A stretch of DNA of 5,963 bases from an uncultured Erysipelotrichaceae bacterium (GTDB lineage Bacteria; Bacillota_I; Bacilli_A; RF39; UBA660). Positions 1 to 5,513 of the stretch are shown here, one piece after another; the stretch's first letter is position 1, and the number at the start of each line of letters is the position of its first letter. The stretch lies in contig CADBSQ010000072.1 in NCBI GenBank assembly GCA_902797415.1, positions 1 through 5,963 on the forward strand. Direction: 5' to 3'. The position numbers and the translations under genes are program-made. The notes under the pieces are model-generated. The model saw only the letters and a list, made by a program, of their open reading frames with translations, was not told where the DNA came from and searched no databases.

Positions 1-3000
1 ATTGAAGAAAACGACATAAACGATAATATGATCTATAATCTAGTATATGCTTCTACTATCTATGATAAAGATTACTCAATTATGGAATATTCTGATTTCC
101 AGAATAAAATAAGTGATTTTAAAAGGTTTATACCCTTAAAAGAAACAATATATAAAAACCTAGAAAGTTACTCAAAAGAAAGATTTCCAACTTCTGTTTT
201 AATAAAACTTTTGAATGAAAAAGAATATGAACTGATAAAAAAAATAAATAGCAGAATAACTGTATCAGATTATAACGATGAAGAAAAAAGACTATTAGAT
301 AGAATACTAGAAGAATATCCTTTTCAAAAGTATGGTTATCCTCAAATATTAAATAACTATATAACCCATTATTACAAACAAATAAAATATATGGATTTAC
401 ATTCTATAGCTCATCTAATCAGAAGCTTAGCTTCAGAAAGTAGTAAATTGCTATACAATAAATCTTTTTTAAAAAATATTAATAATATAGTTATGTCAAA
501 TATATTTGATTTAGGCTTTTTAAAGAATTTTAAACCAGAGGATGAGGAATTACTTAAAGTACTAAATACTACCCAAATAAACGAATTTAATGTTTTTCTA
601 CTTGATAATAAATTATATTACTTATGTTCTTCATTCTCTAAAGATATAATTGAGAACATATTAAATAATATTGCTGATGATGAAAACACCTATAACTCTG
701 TTAAATATTTATTTATAAACCATAAATGTGGGGATTTAGAAAACTACGATGCTATACTAGATGTATTTTTAGAAAAGGGCGATATTCTACCAATACTAAA
801 CATTGATCAAGGTAAATTTCCAAATAGTGTAAGAAAGAAAAAATATATAAATAAAATAATTCTAAACATTCAAAGACCTGAAATAGCTAATCAAATAAGA
901 AATAATCCTGATATATTATATAATAATCCTGATTTATACATAGGAGCCTTAGATGCAGAAATTTTAACAGAGCTACCAACCTGGGATAAAATGTTTGACG
1001 AGAATAAATCATTAGAAGAAAAACTAAGGCATAATCTATTTAGAGAAAACACAAAAATAATTTTTAAAGGCTCTTTACCACAAAATAAAAACATAATTTA
1101 TGATATAGCTTTTGAAACAAAAAAATATGATTTACTTTTCTCTGTAAGGTTATCTATACTGATGAATAATTATGAAAATGAAGTCATAAATGTATTAGAA
1201 ACAAATGATGATTTCGCATTAGATTTCTTAAAATACTCTGAAGAACTAAGATATTTAAACAATAACCAAAAAAATAAAATCATTAATACTTTATTAGAAA
1301 GAAAAGACATAAGTACATATTTTGTTTTAGATTATATAAGTAATAGATTAGACTTTGACGATTTAATAAATGAACACTTTTATAACAAAATAAAACCTTT
1401 TATAAAAGATTTTAATGGTTATGATCTAGAAAAACTAGATTTAATAGTTAAAACATGTGGCTACAAAGTTATTAAACATTTAAATAATGAAAATATAAGA
1501 GCAGTATTATCTTTTTCTAAAGAAGAGATAAATAGATTAAATAGTTTAATATGTGTTGATGAGTTTACACTTGCAGATGCGGAAGGACTATTTGATTCGA
1601 TTAAGCAATATGAACTTACTGTTAATCATCCTGAAATAATGGATGTAACATCACTAATTTTAAAATCAATTGAATTAAATAATGACTCATATAGAGACTA
1701 CTTAAATGATATAGCAAATTATCTAGACAAGAGTTTTATTAAACACCTAGAAGAAGAATATTTAATCCCCGAAGAATTTAAAACCGATTATATAAGATTA
1801 TTAAATTTCGTAGTCAATAAAGTCAAAGTTAATAAAAATAACCCTGAAAAACATATAAAGTATGAACATCTACTTAGAATAATATGTGATCACTATATTG
1901 ACAAACAAAGAATAGAGTTTAGAAAATACCATAATATGTATGAAGAAACTGCTGTTCCTTATGAAATAGAACAAAAAAGCTTAAACAATTTTCTAGTTGA
2001 TTTGGTAATTCAAAAAAATATACCTAGTTTTATTTTAGATTCTTTATATAATTCTAATCCTAACATTGATAAAAGTCTTGTAATGGATGTAATAAACTAT
2101 TTAAAAAGTGCTGATACAAATTTATATCATGATAAAAAAACAGTACAAGCTAATATTAAAAACGTTAAAAAGTTAATTCAAAATATTATCAGTCATTCTT
2201 ATTATGATGTTATAAATGATGGTGATGTACTAATTGAAGTAAACAAAGCAATGAAAGCCAAAGAGATAAAAGCAGTATACCATATACCATATACAAACAA
2301 AGAAGAAATAAGTATGCAACTTTTAATGGATTTAAGGTTAGATATTATCAAAGAAAAAGTTTTAAATAATGATGAATTATACCTTTCTTTAAAGAGCGTT
2401 ATGGAAAGAGTTAAACCACAATTTATACCAAGCTTTTTAGTAGATTGTATAAATAATTCAAATACTGACTTAGAGTTTAACTCCAATAGTACGTCTGCAC
2501 TTATTAACTATTATTATGAAATTTATGATAGAATTAAAAATGTAGATGAATCTATTCCAACTATAGTAACACTTTTAAAGAATGCAAAAGTATATACCTC
2601 TTTACCTAAAGAATATAGTCTTTTATTAACGTCTGATGAAGCAAAAACAATTTCGGCAAATAATCCACCTATGGCATCCCATAAAAAAACTAAAGGCAAC
2701 CAAAGACTTAAAGAGTCGGTTTCTTATACCATAGATTGTTTTAAAAGAATGGAAGTAACTATTCCTTCTTTTAATCAAATTATAGAAGTCAATGGCAAGA
2801 AAATTAGATGCGTTGTTGGTAATTTTACTCATCCATCAAACCTTACTCATGGTGAGACAACAGGTTCTTGTATGAGACTTGGTGGAGTAGGTGAGTCTTT
2901 ATATGATTTTGCTTTAACAAATATTAATGGTTTTCATATTCGTTTTGAAGATCCAACTACAGGAGAACTTATTTCAAGAGCAACTGGTTTTAGAAACGGG

Positions 3001-3654
3001 AACTTCGTAGGAATAAATGGACTTAGACATAGTAAAAGCACCTATTACACTGATGAGGATTTAGTAGAAAGTATGCGCATTATAAGTAATCTTATTATCG
3101 AAAAGAGTAAAGATAGTTCCGTGCCAATAGATAATGTAATTATTCATAAAGATTATGCTATGAAAAATGTGCCAGATAAACGAGTATATTTGGGAGTGGA
3201 ATCTCTTAAAGAGGGATTTGATTATCTTTATTTAGATTTAATAAACTATGAGATTCTTTTAGCATCGAGCAATAAAGATAATTCATTAGTTCCAATCAAC
3301 TTTGATAAATCTAATATACCTGTATATAAACCCGCTAGAGAAAAAGTTTTAACAAATGAAAACGAAAGATTTATAGACATAATAAATCGTGTTCATGCAG
3401 TTAATACCTACCTAGAAAGCAATTCTATATTAGATGTAGAACCACTTACATTAGATGAAAATATAATTTATGGTATGGCTAATATGGACTGGTTTGTTTA
3501 TGTAGATGAAAAATTAAATGTTGCGAGTGAACTAATAGATATTGATGAACGCGCTAAAATAGAGATGAATGCAGCACTAAATTATATTAAGAAACACATC
3601 TTAAATAAAACTAAAGAAGGAGGAATAAATGTTAAAACAAGGAAAAGTAGTTGA
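1..3654 (+). CDS. Very large protein of unknown function, 5'-partial at window edge, with C-terminal Gly/Cys/His-rich module
   Basis: I do not recognise a named family. The first ATG in the window is at 28, but the same frame is open back to base 1 with no stop, and there is no Shine-Dalgarno before 28, so the true start very probably lies upstream. Numbering from the ATG at 28 gives 1208 residues. There is no signal peptide or membrane span, so it is probably cytoplasmic. Residues 1 to about 860 are Asn/Lys/Ile/Leu-rich, hydrophilic and apparently mostly helical, perhaps a repeat-type solenoid. From about 880 the character changes: a basic stretch (HKKTKGNQRLKES) leads to a motif-dense block with H935, H941, TGSCMRLGGVGE (Cys948), NGFHIRFEDP (968-976) and GFRNGNFVGINGLRHS (987-1002). 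Such a dense Gly/Cys/His/Arg cluster suggests a catalytic or nucleic-acid-binding module. The order 'Cys motif, then IRF-DP-TGEL strand, then RNGN turn' loosely recalls PcfJ-like proteins, but this is weak. It ends in TGA inside the next gene. Confidence 0.85.
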   Translation: MEENDINDNMIYNLVYASTIYDKDYSIMEYSDFQNKISDFKRFIPLKETIYKNLESYSKERFPTSVLIKLLNEKEYELIKKINSRITVSDYNDEEKRLLDRILEEYPFQKYGYPQILNNYITHYYKQIKYMDLHSIAHLIRSLASESSKLLYNKSFLKNINNIVMSNIFDLGFLKNFKPEDEELLKVLNTTQINEFNVFLLDNKLYYLCSSFSKDIIENILNNIADDENTYNSVKYLFINHKCGDLENYDAILDVFLEKGDILPILNIDQGKFPNSVRKKKYINKIILNIQRPEIANQIRNNPDILYNNPDLYIGALDAEILTELPTWDKMFDENKSLEEKLRHNLFRENTKIIFKGSLPQNKNIIYDIAFETKKYDLLFSVRLSILMNNYENEVINVLETNDDFALDFLKYSEELRYLNNNQKNKIINTLLERKDISTYFVLDYISNRLDFDDLINEHFYNKIKPFIKDFNGYDLEKLDLIVKTCGYKVIKHLNNENIRAVLSFSKEEINRLNSLICVDEFTLADAEGLFDSIKQYELTVNHPEIMDVTSLILKSIELNNDSYRDYLNDIANYLDKSFIKHLEEEYLIPEEFKTDYIRLLNFVVNKVKVNKNNPEKHIKYEHLLRIICDHYIDKQRIEFRKYHNMYEETAVPYEIEQKSLNNFLVDLVIQKNIPSFILDSLYNSNPNIDKSLVMDVINYLKSADTNLYHDKKTVQANIKNVKKLIQNIISHSYYDVINDGDVLIEVNKAMKAKEIKAVYHIPYTNKEEISMQLLMDLRLDIIKEKVLNNDELYLSLKSVMERVKPQFIPSFLVDCINNSNTDLEFNSNSTSALINYYYEIYDRIKNVDESIPTIVTLLKNAKVYTSLPKEYSLLLTSDEAKTISANNPPMASHKKTKGNQRLKESVSYTIDCFKRMEVTIPSFNQIIEVNGKKIRCVVGNFTHPSNLTHGETTGSCMRLGGVGESLYDFALTNINGFHIRFEDPTTGELISRATGFRNGNFVGINGLRHSKSTYYTDEDLVESMRIISNLIIEKSKDSSVPIDNVIIHKDYAMKNVPDKRVYLGVESLKEGFDYLYLDLINYEILLASSNKDNSLVPINFDKSNIPVYKPAREKVLTNENERFIDIINRVHAVNTYLESNSILDVEPLTLDENIIYGMANMDWFVYVDEKLNVASELIDIDERAKIEMNAALNYIKKHILNKTKEGGINVKTRKSS
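3616..3623 (+). promoter_or_regulatory. Ribosome binding site inside the upstream gene
   Basis: GAAGGAGG lies five bases before the ATG at 3629 and within the last 40 bases of the large upstream gene. It fixes the start of the small cold-shock-like gene. Because the two genes overlap, ribosomes finishing the first gene could feed initiation of the second (translational coupling, inference). Confidence 0.8.
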
Positions 3655-3841
3655 GTTTGATAATTATATTGGATATATAACAGATGATGAAAATGAATAT
3701 ATGTTCTTAGATTTTGATTTATCAGAACCGATTAATATTGGTGATATAGTTAATTTTAAAGCAGAAAAAATAGGTGAAGTATATAGAGCATTCTTTATAG
3801 AAAAAAGCAAGGATCTGGTAAAAACCAGTAGCATCAGTTAA
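3629..3841 (+). CDS. Small cold-shock-like OB-fold protein (70 aa)
   Basis: The 70-residue length and strand pattern match a cold-shock domain, a single-stranded nucleic-acid-binding OB-fold. GKVVEFDNYIGYIT (5-18) corresponds to the first strands and RNP1 of CspA-type proteins (G-V-F-..-GFI). EYMFLDFDLSE (23-33) sits where RNP2 (VFVHFS) lies, and GDIVNFKAEK (38-47) matches the usual G-x-x-V-x-F strand. The match is divergent: the RNP1 aromatics are partly kept (Tyr13, Tyr16), while the RNP2 His and the Lys-Gly-Phe-Gly core are lost. It is acidic where classical Csp proteins bind RNA, so binding may be altered. It has a strong RBS and overlaps the end of the large gene by 26 bases in another frame, suggesting co-expression and perhaps a shared function. 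The fold call is by eye only; another small beta-barrel is the alternative. Confidence 0.75.
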   Translation: MLKQGKVVEFDNYIGYITDDENEYMFLDFDLSEPINIGDIVNFKAEKIGEVYRAFFIEKSKDLVKTSSIS

Positions 3842-3864
3842 TAAAGTTAGAAAGAAGGTATATT

Positions 3865-4524
3865 ATGAAAAAGATTTTAAAAAACATATTATTAGTTTTA
3901 ATTTGCTTTATGATCATAGGTTGTAAAAAACAAAACGTTAACGAATGGACAATTAATAAAAGTATTGGTTCTTTAAATTTAAAAGCTGATTACATTAAAC
4001 CATATAGTGATGCAATGAAAGACAAGGATTATAACTATGAATTAGTGGGATTATTAGGAGAACAAGTAGTATCAGGTACTAACTATATGTACTTAGTATA
4101 CGACTCTGATAATAATAGTTACAAGGTCATAACAGTATATAAAAATTTAGAAAATAAATCTAGCATTCTTTATACAAATGATTTTGATGTTACTAAATAT
4201 GTTAATGAATCTAAGGAAGCAAACACACAAAATATATCTGGTGGATGGATAACAAATATCTTTGGGAAAAATAAACTAAATAAAAAAGAAATAGATCTAT
4301 TTAATAAGTCAACAGAAAAAATAGTGGGTGTAAGTTATATTCCAATAAGTGTCCTAGCGACTGAGGAAAAATCGGGAACAAACTATGCTTATCTTTGCTA
4401 TGGTAAGACTCAAGATAAAATTGGTACAACAAATATATATCTTCTAACAGTATATGAAGATGAGCATCATACTAAAGAAGTGGTATCTATTTGCTATATT
4501 GATTTAAGTAAGTTTGCTAAATAA
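3865..4524 (+). CDS. Lipoprotein with two cystatin-like domains (putative secreted cysteine-peptidase inhibitor)
   Basis: The start is set by AAGAAGG (3852-3858), six bases before the ATG. Residues 1-20 are a lipoprotein signal: basic MKKILKN, a hydrophobic stretch, then IIGC with Cys20 as the lipidated residue, so the product should be anchored on the outer membrane face. The mature part is an internal duplication. Domain 1 (about 28-115) contains EQVVSGTNYMYLVY (66-79) and VITVYKNL (88-95). This is the pattern of eukaryotic cystatins/stefins, whose Q-x-V-x-G loop followed by TNY plugs the active site of papain-type peptidases. Domain 2 (about 128-219) repeats it as EEKSGTNYAYLCY (167-179) and LLTVYED (193-199), with the loop altered. 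W28/W128 and GTNY71/171 are each exactly 100 residues apart. It lies 23 bases after the cold-shock-like gene and is followed by a terminator. Inhibitor activity is inference; a structural or adhesive use of the fold is possible. Confidence 0.85.
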   Translation: MKKILKNILLVLICFMIIGCKKQNVNEWTINKSIGSLNLKADYIKPYSDAMKDKDYNYELVGLLGEQVVSGTNYMYLVYDSDNNSYKVITVYKNLENKSSILYTNDFDVTKYVNESKEANTQNISGGWITNIFGKNKLNKKEIDLFNKSTEKIVGVSYIPISVLATEEKSGTNYAYLCYGKTQDKIGTTNIYLLTVYEDEHHTKEVVSICYIDLSKFAK

Positions 4525-4546
4525 GTAGTTGTAAAACTACTTTTTA
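4523..4546 (+). terminator. Intrinsic terminator of the + strand gene group
   Basis: AAGTAGTT (4523-4530) and AACTACTT (4535-4542) form a perfect 8-bp stem with a four-base GTAA loop, which fits the stable GNRA tetraloop class. A T-run (4541-4545) follows. The stem begins within the stop codon of the lipoprotein gene, so transcription should end right after it. Confidence 0.85.
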
Positions 4547-4565
4547 TACTACACAAATGAAAAAC

Positions 4566-4615
4566 ATTCCTTTGAAAAAGTTGCTATTTGCACTAAATAT
4601 TCCTTTGAAAAAGTT
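4566..4615. repeat. 17-bp direct repeat with 33-bp period
   Basis: ATTCCTTTGAAAAAGTT occurs at 4566-4582 and again, identically, at 4599-4615. The period is 33 bases, i.e. eleven codons. In the frame of the ATPase remnant downstream both copies read IPLKK, with a TAA (4620-4622) just before the recognisable ATPase sequence. This looks like a small in-frame tandem duplication within a decaying gene. A site for a DNA-binding protein or recombinase is the alternative. Confidence 0.7.
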
Positions 4616-4622
4616 TAAATAA

Positions 4623-4822
4623 GTGGCAATTTATGAAAACGTTATCACGGATATATTTGTAAAGCTTAATAAAAAATTGTATTATTTTGAGCATAACTCA
4701 ACTTTAGAAATAGATTTTTTTATAAAATATAATAAACAAATAACAGCCGTTGAAAGTAAAAAGACTTTGGAAGAAATGACAATATAACAAGTATTCCACT
4801 TTACATGGCAATATTTTTATAA
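4623..4822 (+). pseudogene. Remnant of the C-terminal end of a DUF4143-type AAA+ ATPase
   Basis: Read from 4623, the sequence gives VAIYENVITDIFVKL, then LYYFEHNSTLEIDFFI and ITAVESKKT, ending at TAA 4785-4787. This matches the conserved C-terminal DUF4143 domain of a large family of bacterial ATPases (GAxYENxxAxxL, then LYYY...S..EIDF, then ..VEVK), recalled from family knowledge. The normal Val-Glu-Val-Lys is seen here as Val-Glu-Ser-Lys. Right after the stop, in another frame, bases 4793-4822 give IPLYMAIFL and a stop, which is how these proteins usually finish. Roughly 40 residues between the two pieces are missing, and the whole AAA+ ATPase N-terminal half (Walker motifs) is absent. No start codon with an RBS precedes it. 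It is therefore a deleted and frameshifted relic, probably untranslated. The repeat at 4566-4615 may be a further scrap of the same gene. Confidence 0.75.
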
Positions 4823-4832
4823 ATCTAAATAG

Positions 4833-4852
4833 AACTGAAATTCAGTTTTTTT
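4833..4852 (+). terminator. Probable intrinsic terminator (relic of the ATPase gene)
   Basis: AACTGA (4833-4838) pairs with TCAGTT (4842-4847) around a three-base loop, and T continues to 4852 (seven Ts from 4846). It sits 10 bases after the stop of the ATPase remnant, as expected of that gene's original terminator. The stem is short and AT-rich, so its strength is uncertain. Confidence 0.6.
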
Positions 4853-4873
4853 ATGATACAGACTTAACCCATC

Positions 4874-4907
4874 AAAAAAACACAATAGATTTTTGTGTTT
4901 TATTTTT
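4874..4907 (-). terminator. Bidirectional intrinsic terminator at the convergent gene ends
   Basis: AAAACACAA (4877-4885) and TTGTGTTTT (4893-4901) form a perfect 9-bp stem with a seven-base loop. On the - strand it is followed by seven Ts (complement of 4874-4880) and overlaps the stop codon of the membrane-protein gene (4900-4902), so it should end the leftward operon. On the + strand it is followed by a T-rich run (4898-4907), so it can also block read-through from the left. Confidence 0.8.
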
Positions 4908-5499
4908 CTTTCATATAATTTAATATTTCTGTACTGGTAATAACTTCTAAACGTTCACTATCAAAATTTTTTACGAGATTTTTAATTTCCTTACAAAAAT
5001 CATCTCTAACCGATGTGCCCGCATTTAAATTATACTTTAAATTACAAGTAAAGTATTCATCCTCAAGTTTACCAGAGAAAATTAAGTTTGAATCATCTAA
5101 TCTAACATTATAGGTGTATTTAATTTTATCACTTTTATAATCATATGTAGCAGAAAGTTCTGCTTCTGCACCATCATCATATTCAAAATAATCTTCTGTT
5201 AATTCATATGACCTTGGATTAAAAGATAAATGTTTGTAGGTAGCGTCTTCTCCTTTAGAAGTAGAAATTTTATAGCTTTTATAAGTTTTACCATCAAAGT
5301 CTTTTCCGTATAGCAAATTGTCACTATCTTTATCCAGAGTAAACCCACTAAATTCTATTGCTTTAATTACTTTTTTTCTTTTGTTTTCATTTGTATTTGA
5401 TAATATATGCATTATTCCAAATATAAGAAAAGCAATAACTAAAACAATTACGAAAAATATAATATATTTTTTTAACTCTTGCACGAATTCGATGAACAT
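4900..5499 (-). CDS. Membrane-anchored protein of unknown function (199 aa)
   Basis: I do not recognise the family. AAAGGAGG (complement of 5505-5512) stands five bases before the ATG, so the start is firm. Residues 12-33 form one long hydrophobic segment (YIIFFVIVLVIAFLIFGIM and onward), followed by a polar, basic stretch NENKRKK. The rest (about 45-199) is soluble, rich in Tyr, Asp and Lys, and looks mostly beta-stranded, with a likely helix near 165-180. Cys152 and Cys169 could form a disulfide if this part is outside the cell. There is no lipobox. Its topology is not certain: Lys10-Lys11 and the NKRKK stretch flank the span on both sides, so the positive-inside rule does not decide. It lies 13 bases downstream of the M15 peptidase gene on the same strand, with no terminator between, so the two are probably one operon. 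A role in the envelope or in controlling the peptidase is inference. Confidence 0.8.
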   Translation of the reverse strand: MFIEFVQELKKYIIFFVIVLVIAFLIFGIMHILSNTNENKRKKVIKAIEFSGFTLDKDSDNLLYGKDFDGKTYKSYKISTSKGEDATYKHLSFNPRSYELTEDYFEYDDGAEAELSATYDYKSDKIKYTYNVRLDDSNLIFSGKLEDEYFTCNLKYNLNAGTSVRDDFCKEIKNLVKNFDSERLEVITSTEILNYMKEK

Positions 5500-5504
5500 T
5501 TTTT

Positions 5505-5512
5505 CCTCCTTT
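5505..5512 (-). promoter_or_regulatory. Ribosome binding site of the membrane-protein gene
   Basis: On the - strand AAAGGAGG lies in the short gap after the peptidase stop codon and five bases before the ATG at 5499. It is a near-perfect Shine-Dalgarno, so this gene is translated from its own site within the operon. Confidence 0.8.
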
Positions 5513-5513
5513 A

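Noticed and set aside
891..2832. Open frames on the - strand at 891-1094, 2202-2486 and 2626-2832
   Set aside because: All lie antisense inside the continuous large + strand gene, lack ribosome binding sites and encode low-complexity Ser/Phe/Ile-rich peptides typical of shadow frames.
3640..3660. TGA read as tryptophan (Mycoplasma-type code)
   Set aside because: The only gene ending in TGA would gain just a few codons under that code, but all visible tryptophans, including the conserved ones of the M15 domain, are TGG and no gene has an internal TGA.
3815..3828. CTGGT-AAAA-ACCAG hairpin near the end of the cold-shock-like gene
   Set aside because: The stem is only 5 bp, lies within coding sequence and has no following T-run, so it is not a terminator and no regulatory role can be supported.
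2671..4524. Idea that the cystatin-like lipoprotein inhibits the Cys948 module of the large protein
   Set aside because: The lipoprotein should be outside the cell while the visible part of the large protein has no export signal, and nothing shows that Cys948 belongs to a papain-like peptidase.
4557..4622. Tiny open frame (21 codons) starting at ATG 4557
   Set aside because: It has no Shine-Dalgarno, lies directly after a terminator, and is made mostly of the direct repeat. It is better read as part of the decayed ATPase region.
4547..4899. CRISPR array, tRNA or riboswitch in the convergent gap
   Set aside because: There are only two repeat copies with a 16-base spacer, no cloverleaf and no recognisable aptamer. 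The gap is explained by the ATPase remnant and terminators.
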